Shown: piece by piece, positions 16,418 to 24,854 of the stretch
How the letters are laid out: every line of letters starts with the position of its first letter
Position numbering within the stretch: position 1 is the stretch's first letter
NCBI RefSeq assembly: GCF_036192275.1
Contig: NZ_CP108088.1
Coordinates: forward strand, 3,349,501-3,413,500
DNA from: Streptomyces sp. NBC_00250
Lineage (GTDB): Bacteria; Actinomycetota; Actinomycetes; Streptomycetales; Streptomycetaceae
Length of the DNA: 64,000 bases
Direction of reading: 5' to 3'
The notes under the pieces: generated by a model
The model's input: only the letters and a program-made list of their open reading frames with translations
The model's database searches: none
What the model was told of the DNA's origin: nothing
Program-made: the position numbers and the translations under genes

Positions 16418-17551
16418 ATGGCTATGGAAGACGCGGTGCTCGAAGCACTGGCGACGGTGAACGACCCCGAGATCAACAAACCGATCACTGAGCTCGGCAT
16501 GGTCAAGTCGGTGGAGATCGAACCGGACGGCAAGGTCGCCGTCACGGTCTACCTGACCGTCTCCGGCTGCCCGATGCGCGAGACCATCACCCAGCGGGTG
16601 ACCGAGGCCGTCTCCGGCGTCGAGGGCGTCACCGGCGTCGACGTCTCGCTGGACGTGATGAGCGACGAGCAGCGCAAGGAGCTGGCGGCGGCGCTGCGCG
16701 GCACGAGCGCCGAGCGCGAGGTGCCGTTCGCGAAGCCGGGCTCGCTGACCAGGGTGTACGCGGTCGCCTCCGGCAAGGGTGGCGTCGGCAAGTCCTCCGT
16801 CACCGTGAACCTGGCCGCGGCGATGGCCGCCGACGGCCTGAAGGTCGGCGTCGTCGACGCCGACATCTACGGTCACTCGGTGCCCCGCATGCTGGGCGCG
16901 GACGGCCGTCCGACCCAGGTCGAGAACATGATCATGCCGCCGTCGGCGAACGGCGTGAAGGTCATCTCCATCGGCATGTTCACCCCGGGCAACGCGCCGG
17001 TGGTGTGGCGCGGCCCGATGCTGCACCGCGCGCTCCAGCAGTTCCTCGCGGACGTGTACTGGGGCGACCTGGACGTCCTCCTGCTCGACCTGCCCCCGGG
17101 CACCGGCGACATCGCGATCTCGGTCGCGCAGCTCGTCCCGAACGCGGAGATCCTGGTCGTCACCACCCCGCAGCAGGCGGCGGCCGAGGTCGCCGAGCGG
17201 GCCGGCTCCATCGCCGTCCAGACCCACCAGAAGATCGTCGGTGTCGTCGAGAACATGGCGGGCCTGCCGTGCCCGCACTGCGACGAGATGGTCGACGTGT
17301 TCGGCACGGGCGGCGGCCAGCGGGTCGCGGACGGTCTGACGCAGACCACGGGCGCGACGGTCCCGGTCCTCGGCTCGATCCCGATCGACGTACGGCTCCG
17401 CGAGGGCGGCGACGAGGGCAGGCCCGTCGTCCTCTCCGACCCGGACTCCCCGGCGGGCGCGGCCCTCCGCGCGATCGCCGGCAAGCTCGGCGGCCGCCAG
17501 CGAGGCCTCTCGGGCATGAGCCTGGGCATCACGCCGCGCAACAAGTTCTGA
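16418..17551 (+). CDS. mrp: Mrp/ApbC family Fe-S cluster carrier ATPase
   Basis: A 377-residue P-loop ATPase. The N-terminal 90 residues form a MIP18/DUF59 domain. The deviant Walker A is SGKGGVGKSS (signature Lys120, P-loop Lys125), followed by DADIYGHSVPRMLG and the Walker B-like LLDLPPGTGD. A C-terminal CPHC pair (Cys285, Cys288) bridges an Fe-S cluster in the dimer. The family carries and transfers [4Fe-4S] clusters to apoproteins in the cytoplasm. Start ATG 16418 gives the standard length and lies seven bases after a -10 element. It ends in a strong terminator. Confidence 0.94.
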   Translation: MAMEDAVLEALATVNDPEINKPITELGMVKSVEIEPDGKVAVTVYLTVSGCPMRETITQRVTEAVSGVEGVTGVDVSLDVMSDEQRKELAAALRGTSAEREVPFAKPGSLTRVYAVASGKGGVGKSSVTVNLAAAMAADGLKVGVVDADIYGHSVPRMLGADGRPTQVENMIMPPSANGVKVISIGMFTPGNAPVVWRGPMLHRALQQFLADVYWGDLDVLLLDLPPGTGDIAISVAQLVPNAEILVVTTPQQAAAEVAERAGSIAVQTHQKIVGVVENMAGLPCPHCDEMVDVFGTGGGQRVADGLTQTTGATVPVLGSIPIDVRLREGGDEGRPVVLSDPDSPAGAALRAIAGKLGGRQRGLSGMSLGITPRNKF

Positions 17552-17555
17552 GTGC

Positions 17556-17591
17556 CGGGAAAGGGCGCCCCCGAGGGGGCGCCCTTTCCCG
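17556..17591. terminator. Bidirectional terminator after mrp
   Basis: A 17-bp perfect stem with a two-base loop (arms CGGGAAAGGGCGCCCCC and complement), placed between mrp and the convergent gene at 17608. Confidence 0.88.
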
Positions 17592-17607
17592 TTCCCGCTC
17601 TTGGCGC

Positions 17608-18234
17608 CTACGCGTAGACGTCGAGGTCCTTGATCTGCGAGAACCCCAGACCGTACGCACTCATCCCGCGCCCGTACGCGCCGATGTGCACCCCCGCCGC
17701 GGACCCGGCCAGGACCCAGCCGAACTCCGACTCGCGGTAGTGGAACGGCACCGGCACCCCGTCCACCGGCAGCGACAGCGTCGACCACTCCGTGCCGCCG
17801 AGGTCGTCGGCCAGCTCGAAGGCCGTCTCGGTCTGCTGGTCCAGCCAGTTGTCCCGCGTCGCGTGGTCGAGCGAGGCGGGCCAGGTGTGGACGAGCAGCC
17901 CGGAGCCGGCCAGCCAGGCGGCCGAGGAGACGGTGGTGGCGTCGAGGACGCCGGTGCCGTCTCCGGTGCGCCGTACGGGGCTCGCGGCCACCGTCACGAC
18001 GATCGCGAACCGTTCCTTCTCCGCGCCGCCCGCGTCCGACTTTATGGACGGCGTGTCACCGTGCCCGGTCGACCCGTGCTGCACGCTGCCGTCCGCCGCC
18101 GTGCCGACCTGCATCAGCCAGCGGGGCCCGGTGAACGCCTCGTCGAGGCCGTACCAGGCGAAGGGTGCGCGCAGGTAGCCCTCGGCGGTCCGCCGGGCCG
18201 TGGGTACGCCCTCCACCCGACTCGTGGTCTCCAT
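17608..18234 (-). CDS. Conserved hypothetical protein
   Basis: A 208-residue soluble protein without signal peptide or membrane segment. Features are an aromatic-rich N-terminal part (EGYLRAPFAWYGLDEAF) and a C-terminal stretch with many glycines (HIGAYGRGMSAYGLGFSQIKDL). I do not recognise a domain. The beta-rich composition resembles small actinobacterial proteins annotated only as hypothetical. It is the last gene on the minus strand after tatB, 74 bases downstream of it. Confidence 0.72.
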   Translation of the reverse strand: METTSRVEGVPTARRTAEGYLRAPFAWYGLDEAFTGPRWLMQVGTAADGSVQHGSTGHGDTPSIKSDAGGAEKERFAIVVTVAASPVRRTGDGTGVLDATTVSSAAWLAGSGLLVHTWPASLDHATRDNWLDQQTETAFELADDLGGTEWSTLSLPVDGVPVPFHYRESEFGWVLAGSAAGVHIGAYGRGMSAYGLGFSQIKDLDVYA

Positions 18235-18308
18235 CTCGGCCGCCTCCTCGTTGCGTCAACAGAGGGAGGATAGCCACCAGGACGCGTCGGGTCGGTGACA
18301 GCCCGTCG

Positions 18309-18791
18309 TCAGGTCGCGTCGGAGTCGTACGGAGGACGCTCAGTCGTGCCCGGATCGTCCCGCTTGTCCTGCTTCTTCAGCAGGTCCGGGGTGCCGTTGG
18401 CGGAGGTGACCGCACCGGCGGAACCGTTGACCGGGGAGCCGTTGACGGCCGAGGTCTGCGGCTCGCGGCTGTGGACCGCGTCGGCGACCTCGTTCATCTC
18501 CTTCTTGAGGTCGAAGCTGCCGCGCAGCTCCTTGAGCTCCCGGAGGTCCTCGTTCTGCTCCATCTGCTTGCGGAGGAACGTCTTCGGGTTGAGGTCCTCG
18601 AACTCGAAGTCCTTGAAGTCCGGTCCCAGCTCGCTGCGGATGTCCTCCTTCGCGCTGTCCGAGAAGTCACGGACCTTCCGGATGAAGCGCGAGACGTCCT
18701 GGATGACCTTCGGGAGCTTGTCCGGCCCGAAGACGAGCACGGCGAGGACGACGAGCGTCACCAGCTCGAGTGCGCCTATGTCGCTGAACAC
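18309..18791 (-). CDS. tatB: Sec-independent translocase protein TatB
   Basis: A 160-residue TatB: one N-terminal membrane helix (MFSDIGALELVTLVVLAVLV), the conserved FGPDKLP turn, an amphipathic helix (IQDVSRFIRKVRDF), then an acidic and Asn/Ser-rich tail. TatB binds the twin-arginine signal with TatC in the cytoplasmic membrane. The start is GTG 18791 with GAAGGAG eight bases upstream. It lies 91 bases downstream of htrA in the conserved sigma-antisigma-htrA-tatB order of actinobacteria. Confidence 0.92.
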   Translation of the reverse strand: MFSDIGALELVTLVVLAVLVFGPDKLPKVIQDVSRFIRKVRDFSDSAKEDIRSELGPDFKDFEFEDLNPKTFLRKQMEQNEDLRELKELRGSFDLKKEMNEVADAVHSREPQTSAVNGSPVNGSAGAVTSANGTPDLLKKQDKRDDPGTTERPPYDSDAT

Positions 18792-18882
18792 CTAGTAGCT
18801 CCTTCATGCCGGTCAAGGGCCCGGTCCACGGTACCCGCCGAAACTGTCGGACGGGTACCTCCGGGTGTCCGCCACATGGCAC

Positions 18883-20751
18883 TCAGGTGCCCTGGGAGGA
18901 GCCCAGGGTCAACGTCTTTGTCAGCTCTTTGCCGTTGCGGGTCAGCGTGAGTGCCAGCTTGTCGCCGGGGCGGTGGGCGCGGATCTTCACGATCAGCTCC
19001 TCGCCGTTGTGCACGCGCTGGCCGTCGACCTTGGTGATGACGTCCCCGGGCCGGAGCCCCGCCTTCGCGGCCGGGCCGCCGGGCGTGACGGACGCGGAGC
19101 CGTCCTTGCCCTTCTCTCCGACCCGGGCGCCGTCGCCGTTGAACTGCATGTCGAGGCTCACACCGATGACCGGGTGGGTGGCCTTGCCGGTGTTGATGAG
19201 CTCCTCGGCGACCCGCTTGCCCTGGTTGATCGGTATGGCGAAGCCGAGGCCGATGGAGCCGGGCTGCGAGGCGCTGCCGCCCTCCCCGTCACCGGAGCCG
19301 CCGCCGGCCGCGCGGATCGCGCTGTTGATGCCGATGACCCGGCCCTTGGAGTCGAGGAGCGGGCCGCCGGAGTTGCCGGGGTTGATGGGGGCGTCGGTCT
19401 GGAGGGCGTCGACGTAGCTGATGTCGCTGCCGTCGCCCTTCTCGCCGCCCGCGGTGATCGGGCGTTCCTTGGCGCTGATGATGCCGGAGGTGACCGTGTT
19501 GGACAGGTCGAAGGGGGCGCCGATGGCGACGACGGGGTCGCCGACGCGGACGTTGTCGGAGTTGCCGAGCGGCAGCGCCTTGAGGCCGGAGACGCCGATG
19601 ACCTGGACGACGGCCAGGTCGTAGCCGGTGTCCTTGCCGACGACCTTGGCGCGGGCGGTCTCGCCGCTGGAGAAGGTCACCGAGATGTCCTCGGAGGAGC
19701 GGGCGCCGTCGACGACGTGGTTGTTGGTGAGGATGTGGCCCTTGGTGTCCAGCACGAAGCCGGTGCCGGTGCCGGACGAACCGCCGCCCTTGACGTGCAG
19801 GGTGACCACGCCGGGCAGGGCGGCGGCCGCGATCCCGGCCACGCTGTCCGGGGCACGGTCGGTGTCCCCGCCGTCCGCCTGCGGCAGCTCGACGGTGGTG
19901 ATCCCGCCGTTGCGCTCGACGTACGCGCCGATGCCGCCGCCGATGACTCCGGTGACGAGCGCGAGGACGAGCGCGCCCACGACGGCGAGCCCCGTGCGGG
20001 ACTTCTTCGCGGGCGCGGGGTGGAATCCGGCCCCGCCGGCCCCCCAGGGGTCGTACTGCACCCAGGGCGCCCCGCCCTGCGGCGGCGGCACGGCGCCCCC
20101 TTGCGCGTGCGGCTGCGGGTGGGGATGCGGCTGAGGCTGGGGCTGCTGCGGTACGGGGGGCACGTGGGCCTGCTGCGGCGGTACGTGCGCCGGGGGGCGC
20201 TGTACGGGCGGCGCGGGCGCCCAGGGTCCGGGCTCACCGTAGGGCGGCGTCCGGTACTCGTCGGGGGTGTGCAGGGGCTGCGGCGCGCTCTGCGCGGGCG
20301 CCGGGGCCTGCGGGGCGTCGGCGACGGGAGCGTCGGTGACCGGGAGGGTCGCCGTCGGGACCTCGTCCGCCGGGGCCGGAGGCTCGCCCTTGGTCAGCAG
20401 AACGGCGGGCGCGGCCTCGGACGCGGGCGCGGCCTCGGACACGGGCGCGTCGGCGACGACCTCGGACATCACCGCCGTGTCCCGCGCGTCCGCCGTGGCC
20501 GTCGGGTCCGCCACATCCGTCATGTCCGTCACGTCGGCCACGACGCCGGCGGCGGCCGAGGCATCCGACGTCTCGGCCGCGCCCCCGGCCGACGGCTGCG
20601 GCGCGGGCAGCGGAAAGTCGCCGTCGGCGTCATCCGTGCCGACGGCGGTGACGCCCTCCGTGAGGTCGTCGGCCGGAGGCGGCGAGGGTATCCGCGCCGC
20701 CTCCGGTGTGGTCGAAGGCCGGCTCCACCAGTTCGGCTTCCCGTTGTTCAT
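18883..20751 (-). CDS. htrA: HtrA-like membrane-anchored serine protease
   Basis: A 622-residue trypsin-like protease with a C-terminal PDZ domain (about 530-622). The N-terminal 250 residues are cytoplasmic and disordered, rich in Ala, Pro and Gln with PPQQAHVPP-type repeats, followed by one membrane helix (about 255-278). The catalytic triad is visible: His345 in NNHVVDG, Asp378 in GYDLAVVQ, Ser461 in PGNSGGPL. It is an extracytoplasmic quality-control protease that may also sense misfolded proteins. It follows the anti-sigma gene by 80 bases and starts at ATG 20751 behind GGGGAG. Confidence 0.93.
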   Translation of the reverse strand: MNNGKPNWWSRPSTTPEAARIPSPPPADDLTEGVTAVGTDDADGDFPLPAPQPSAGGAAETSDASAAAGVVADVTDMTDVADPTATADARDTAVMSEVVADAPVSEAAPASEAAPAVLLTKGEPPAPADEVPTATLPVTDAPVADAPQAPAPAQSAPQPLHTPDEYRTPPYGEPGPWAPAPPVQRPPAHVPPQQAHVPPVPQQPQPQPHPHPQPHAQGGAVPPPQGGAPWVQYDPWGAGGAGFHPAPAKKSRTGLAVVGALVLALVTGVIGGGIGAYVERNGGITTVELPQADGGDTDRAPDSVAGIAAAALPGVVTLHVKGGGSSGTGTGFVLDTKGHILTNNHVVDGARSSEDISVTFSSGETARAKVVGKDTGYDLAVVQVIGVSGLKALPLGNSDNVRVGDPVVAIGAPFDLSNTVTSGIISAKERPITAGGEKGDGSDISYVDALQTDAPINPGNSGGPLLDSKGRVIGINSAIRAAGGGSGDGEGGSASQPGSIGLGFAIPINQGKRVAEELINTGKATHPVIGVSLDMQFNGDGARVGEKGKDGSASVTPGGPAAKAGLRPGDVITKVDGQRVHNGEELIVKIRAHRPGDKLALTLTRNGKELTKTLTLGSSQGT

Positions 20752-20830
20752 GCTCTCCCCGCAACCCGCTGACCCGTGCCGCGCCCCTTGGGTCGGGCGC
20801 CCCTGTCCCTGGATTCAACCAGGTCGCGGG

Positions 20831-21778
20831 TCAGCGGTGGGAGCCGAGCGGTGCGGTCGTCGGGCTGGGGGCCGGACTGGGCCCGGGACCGAGGGCCAGT
20901 TGGAGGGCCGGACCCGTCGGCCGTATGAACGGGGACAGGGCGAGGAACGACTGTGTGCCCTGGTCCCGGAGGCGTACCGCCACCAGCGGAGCGGCGGCGG
21001 AGCGCACCGCGTCCGGCGGGACGGCGCCCGCGGGAACCGTCCCCGGGCCGACCGCGGCCACCGGCCCGTGCGGCAGCGCCGCCGGGGCTCCGGGAGACAA
21101 CGGGGCCCCCGGGGTCACCTGCGTGCCGTCGACGGACTGGGCGCCGCGCTCTCCGGAGCGCGTGCCCCGGGTGACGGCCGTGCCGCCGCCGGGGCCCGTG
21201 GAGGTGGCGCGCAGCGGAGTGACCGCGGTGCCGGTGCCCTGGCCGCCGCGTGCGCTCGCGTTCACCGAGGCCTCCAGCGGCAGGGTGCCGCCGAGGGCGA
21301 TGGCCGCGAACGAGACGGCGCTGGCCGCCGCGAAGGCGAAGCGCCGCCCGCGCCAGGAGGTTCCGGACGCGCGGTCGCCGACCTCGTGGATACGGAAGCC
21401 GGTGTGCGGGGAGTGCGGGGTGTGCGGAGTGACGACGGCCGCCGTGGCGAAGCCGTCGGACTTCAGTCCGCCCGCGCCGAGGAGCTCTTCGAGGGGGCCT
21501 CGGGGTCCGCCGGGGCCTCCCGGCTCACCGGGGCCCCCGGGTAGCCCCTGGAGCCGGGCGAGGAATCCTTCCGAGGGCGGCGGGGGAGCCGCCGAGGCGA
21601 AGACGCTCTTGAGGGTGCGCTGCGCGTCGGCCTCCGCCTTGCAGCGGGGGCAGGTCGCGAGGTGGGCGAGGACCCGCTCGCGGGCGTCATGGCCGAGCTC
21701 GCCGTCGACGAGCGCGGCCAGCCGGTCCCCGAGGTGGTGCTCCGCGGGGGTCGGTGACGAGGGACGTGTGCCGCTCAC
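20831..21778 (-). CDS. Zinc-type anti-sigma factor with extracytoplasmic tail
   Basis: A 315-residue anti-sigma factor. The N-terminal anti-sigma domain carries HxxxCxxC as His39, Cys43, Cys46 ([12 protein letters not shown]), as in RsrA/RseA-type ZAS proteins. A Pro/Gly linker, one membrane helix (about 148-170) and a long Ala/Pro/Gly/Thr-rich outer tail follow. I favour GTG 21778, where GTGA overlaps the sigma stop, with GGAGG upstream; ATG 21796 is the alternative. It should sequester the adjacent ECF sigma factor until envelope or redox stress. Confidence 0.88.
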   Translation of the reverse strand: MSGTRPSSPTPAEHHLGDRLAALVDGELGHDARERVLAHLATCPRCKAEADAQRTLKSVFASAAPPPPSEGFLARLQGLPGGPGEPGGPGGPRGPLEELLGAGGLKSDGFATAAVVTPHTPHSPHTGFRIHEVGDRASGTSWRGRRFAFAAASAVSFAAIALGGTLPLEASVNASARGGQGTGTAVTPLRATSTGPGGGTAVTRGTRSGERGAQSVDGTQVTPGAPLSPGAPAALPHGPVAAVGPGTVPAGAVPPDAVRSAAAPLVAVRLRDQGTQSFLALSPFIRPTGPALQLALGPGPSPAPSPTTAPLGSHR

Positions 21779-22533
21779 GCTGTCCCTGCCTCCCATCCGA
21801 CGGAGGCCAGGGCACGCTCCGCCCGTGCCTCGGGCGAGCGGTGCTTGAGGGCCTTGCGCAGGTGGGAGCGTCCGCGGTGGATCCGGCTGCGGACGGTGCC
21901 GAGCTTCACGCCGAGGGTCGCGGCGATCTCCTCGTACGACAGTCCTTCGATGTCGCAGAGGACGACCGCGGCGCGGAACTCGGGCGCGAGGGTGTCGAGG
22001 GCCTGCTGCACGTCGGCGTCGAAGTGGGTGTCGTTGAACACCTGCTGCGGCGAGGGCTCACGGCTGGGCAGCCGCTCGGCGGCGTCGTCGGCGAGCGCGT
22101 CGAAACGGATGCGCTGCTTGCGGCGGACCATGTCGAGGAAGAGATTGGTGGTGATGCGGTGGAGCCAGCCCTCGAAGGTGCCCGGCGTGTACGTCGACAG
22201 CGAGCGGAAGACGCGGACGAAGACCTCTTGCGTCAGGTCCTCGGCGTCGTGCTGGTTGCCCGTGAGGCGGTAGGCGAGGCGGTAGACCCGGCCACTGTGC
22301 GTGCTGACGATCTCCTCCCAGGTGGGTGGAGTCCACGCCTGCGATTCCGCATCCGATGCGAAGGTCGCGGTGGTGGGAGCGGAGTCGGTGGTGCGGAGTC
22401 GGTCAGCGGTGTCGGTCACGGATTTCGGCTCACCCGCCGACCTGAGAAGACGCCGAAGCACTCCTCCCCGATCCACAGGCGCAGCCGCACCTCCCCTATC
22501 GGCTCTGGTGGTGTCCAGTGGAGCCCCTACCAT
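21775..22533 (-). CDS. ECF sigma factor, SigE-like
   Basis: A 252-residue group-4 sigma factor with a 60-residue variable N-terminal extension. Region 2 is clear ([20 protein letters not shown], then [19 protein letters not shown]), followed by a linker and region 4 ([20 protein letters not shown]). Gene order with anti-sigma, htrA and tatB equals that of M. tuberculosis sigE-rseA-htrA-tatB (from memory). ATG 22533 has GAGG five bases upstream. It is translationally coupled to the anti-sigma gene and probably autoregulated from the ECF-type promoter at 22626-22651. Confidence 0.92.
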   Translation of the reverse strand: MVGAPLDTTRADRGGAAAPVDRGGVLRRLLRSAGEPKSVTDTADRLRTTDSAPTTATFASDAESQAWTPPTWEEIVSTHSGRVYRLAYRLTGNQHDAEDLTQEVFVRVFRSLSTYTPGTFEGWLHRITTNLFLDMVRRKQRIRFDALADDAAERLPSREPSPQQVFNDTHFDADVQQALDTLAPEFRAAVVLCDIEGLSYEEIAATLGVKLGTVRSRIHRGRSHLRKALKHRSPEARAERALASVGWEAGTA

Positions 22534-22625
22534 AGCCACCTCGCCCGTTAGCTCCGGATAAGAATCTTTACGCGAATTTGGAACCGGGTCCCCCGGCTTC
22601 CTCCTGCCGCGTCCTGCCCCTGGTG

Positions 22626-22651
22626 AACGCCCGGTCCCATCTGCGGGTTCC
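22626..22651 (-). promoter_or_regulatory. ECF-type promoter for the sigma factor gene
   Basis: On the minus strand, GGAAC (22647-22651), a 17-base spacer and CGTT (22626-22629), the pattern of SigE/SigR-like ECF promoters. It lies about 93 bases upstream of the sigma start and points to it. Confidence 0.6.
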
Positions 22652-22705
22652 CGCTGACAGCGGATACAGTCACCGTTGCGTCAACTACGGGGACAGGAGA
22701 GGGCC

Positions 22706-23341
22706 ATTACCGCCAACCGGCAGACGAGCTGGTCGTTCGCCGACGCCTTTGTCGCCGAGGACGAAGCTCTGCGCTGGGCCCGGGAGCGGGCCCGGGAGGC
22801 AGGGCTGCCCTCGGTGTCGCCGGGCACCGGTGGGGCGCTGCGCCTGCTCGCGGCCACGGCGGACGCGAAAGCGGTGGCGGAGATCGGCACCGGCACGGGC
22901 GTGTCGGGCATCTATCTGCTGCTCGGGATGCGGCCGGACGGCGTCCTGACGACGGTGGACCTCCAGCCGGAGCGGCAGCAGCTGGCCAAGACGGCGTTCC
23001 GCGCGGCGGGCTTCGCGGGCAACCGGGCCCGCTTCATCCCGGGCCGGGCCCTGGACGTACTGCCGCGGCTCGCGGACGGCGGGTACGACCTCGTGTTCTG
23101 CGACGGCGACCGGCTCGAGTACCTGGACTACCTCGCTGAATCGTTGCGCCTGCTGCGACCGGGCGGTCTCGTCTGCTTCGAGGGCGTCTTCGCGGACGGC
23201 CGTACGGTCGACTCGGCGGCCCAGCCGGCCGAGGTCCAGCGGGTCCGTGAACTGCTGCGCACGGTCCGGGAGAGCCAGGAGCTCGTCCCGTCCCTGCTGC
23301 CGGTGGGCGACGGCCTGCTGTGCGCGGTCCGCCGGGGCTGA
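22706..23341 (+). CDS. SAM-dependent O-methyltransferase (family 3)
   Basis: A 211-residue class I methyltransferase of the catechol/caffeoyl-CoA O-methyltransferase group. Motif I is EIGTGTGVSGIYLLL, motif II begins LTTVDLQPERQQL, and motif IV/V is YDLVFCDGDRLEYLDYL with LRPGGLVCFEGV. The ribosome site GGACAGGAGAGG sits just before ATT 22706, so ATT appears to be the start codon. An in-frame TTG at 22676 lies almost on the probable -10 region and is less likely. It is divergent from the sigma gene, as Rv1220c is from sigE in M. tuberculosis. Substrate unknown. Confidence 0.88.
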   Translation: MTANRQTSWSFADAFVAEDEALRWARERAREAGLPSVSPGTGGALRLLAATADAKAVAEIGTGTGVSGIYLLLGMRPDGVLTTVDLQPERQQLAKTAFRAAGFAGNRARFIPGRALDVLPRLADGGYDLVFCDGDRLEYLDYLAESLRLLRPGGLVCFEGVFADGRTVDSAAQPAEVQRVRELLRTVRESQELVPSLLPVGDGLLCAVRRG

Positions 23342-23423
23342 CGCCCCCGCCGCGCCGCCCGCCCCCACCTGCCCCACCTCCCCGTACGAGAACCGCCGCC
23401 GTGAGCGAACCGCCGCCGGACAC

Positions 23424-23464
23424 ACCACTGCCCCGGTACGGGCGTGCCGTACCGGGGCAGTGGT
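23424..23464. terminator. Bidirectional terminator
   Basis: An 18-bp perfect stem with a five-base loop (arms begin ACCACTGCCCCGG), between the convergent methyltransferase and DUF3117 genes. Confidence 0.87.
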
Positions 23465-23486
23465 CAGGATGCGAGGGTGAGTCGGG

Positions 23487-23654
23487 TCAGCCGACGACCT
23501 TCTTCAGGGCGTCGCCGAGTGCCTCGGCCTCGTCCGGGGTCAGCTCGACGACAAGCCGACCGCCGCCTTCGAGCGGAACGCGCATGACGATGCCCCGCCC
23601 CTCCTTGGTCACCTCGAGCGGGCCGTCACCCGTCCGCGGCTTCATGGCCGCCAT
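23487..23654 (-). CDS. DUF3117 family protein
   Basis: A 55-residue conserved actinobacterial protein: MAAMKPRTGDGPLEVTKEG, then RVPLEGGGRLVVELTPDEA and a final helix EALGDALKKVV. It matches M. tuberculosis Rv1211 (DUF3117) almost throughout, as I recall that sequence. Start ATG 23654 has GGAAGGGG upstream; an upstream in-frame start adds 27 unlikely residues. Function unknown. Confidence 0.92.
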   Translation of the reverse strand: MAAMKPRTGDGPLEVTKEGRGIVMRVPLEGGGRLVVELTPDEAEALGDALKKVVG

Positions 23655-23966
23655 GCTTGTTCCCCTTCCTGAAACCAGCTCTTTGTCGGCCGGGCAGCTC
23701 CATGACCTGGAGCACGCGTCACCGGCTTCGAACACATTGCTTCCAGGTCATTATCCCGCATGGCAGGACCCGATGACCAACATCGAATGGCATCGCTTGC
23801 GCAACGCGCTCTCTCAAAACCCCACATTTCGGCGATCGGCCTGCGATACTTCGCCGCTCGGCGTCCGGCCGAGGCCTTCAAATCTTTGACGCAGCTCACA
23901 TGGGCGGGGCGGGTGATGTCCGCCATGCTGTGCTGGTCAACCACGCAAAGACGCGAAGGGAACCCG

Positions 23967-24770
23967 ATGGCCGACACGGTGCTGTACGAGGTGAGCGACG
24001 GGCTCGCCACCATCACGCTCAACCGCCCCGAGGCCATGAACGCCATGAACGTGGCGGCGAAAGTCGCTCTCCGCGACGCGGCCGAGACCGCCGCGGCGGA
24101 CCCCGCCGTACGTGCGGTGCTGCTCACGGCGGCCGGCGAGCGGGCGTTCTGCGTCGGCCAGGACCTGAAGGAACACGTGGGTCTGCTCATGGCGGACCAC
24201 GAGAACGGCACCCGAGAGACCATGAACACGGTCCGGGACCACTACAACCCGATCACCAAGGCGCTCGCGGGCATGCGGAAGCCCGTCGTGGCGGGCGTGA
24301 ACGGCGTCGCGGCGGGCGCCGGCTTCGGCTTCGCGCTCGCGGCGGACTACCGGGTGGTCGCGGACACCGCCTCGTTCAACACCTCGTTCGCCGGGGTCGC
24401 GCTGACCGCCGACTCGGGCGTGTCCTGGACGCTGCCCCGGCTGATCGGCGCGAGCCGGGCGTCCGACCTGCTGCTCTTCCCCCGCTCGATCACCGCCCAG
24501 GAGGCGTACGAACTGGGCATCGTGAACCGCCTGGTCCCGGCGGCCGACCTCGCGGCCGAGGCCGAGAAGGTGGCCCGCAAGCTCGCGGAGGGCCCGACGG
24601 TGGCGTACGCAGCCCTGAAGGAATCCCTCGCGTACGGCGCGGACCACTCGCTGGCCGAGGCGCTGGACAAGGAGGAGGAACTCCAGAGCCTGGCGGGCTC
24701 CTCCGAGGACCACACGATCGCGGTCCGCGCCTTCATCGCCAAGGAGAAGCCCACGTACCTGGGCCGCTGA
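23967..24770 (+). CDS. Enoyl-CoA hydratase/isomerase family protein
   Basis: A 267-residue crotonase-fold protein: GLATITLNRPEAMNAMN at the N-terminus, the oxyanion and CoA loop GERAFCVGQDL, the central NGVAAGAGFGFALAADYRVV, and the C-terminal EKPTYLGR. The Glu pair of true enoyl-CoA hydratases is not in its usual places. Instead an Asp occurs in VALTADSG, as in PaaG-like isomerases. It may therefore act on ring-derived or unsaturated acyl-CoA esters; this is inference. Start ATG 23967 has GAAGGGAAC upstream. It has a 230-base upstream region with a TTGACG word near 23888. Confidence 0.88.
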   Translation: MADTVLYEVSDGLATITLNRPEAMNAMNVAAKVALRDAAETAAADPAVRAVLLTAAGERAFCVGQDLKEHVGLLMADHENGTRETMNTVRDHYNPITKALAGMRKPVVAGVNGVAAGAGFGFALAADYRVVADTASFNTSFAGVALTADSGVSWTLPRLIGASRASDLLLFPRSITAQEAYELGIVNRLVPAADLAAEAEKVARKLAEGPTVAYAALKESLAYGADHSLAEALDKEEELQSLAGSSEDHTIAVRAFIAKEKPTYLGR

Positions 24771-24854
24771 CGGGCCCCGGAACCCCTTCGTACGAGTGGT
24801 GGGCGTGTCTATAGGATCCGCTCACCATTCGTACGCACATACCTGGGGGGTTCC

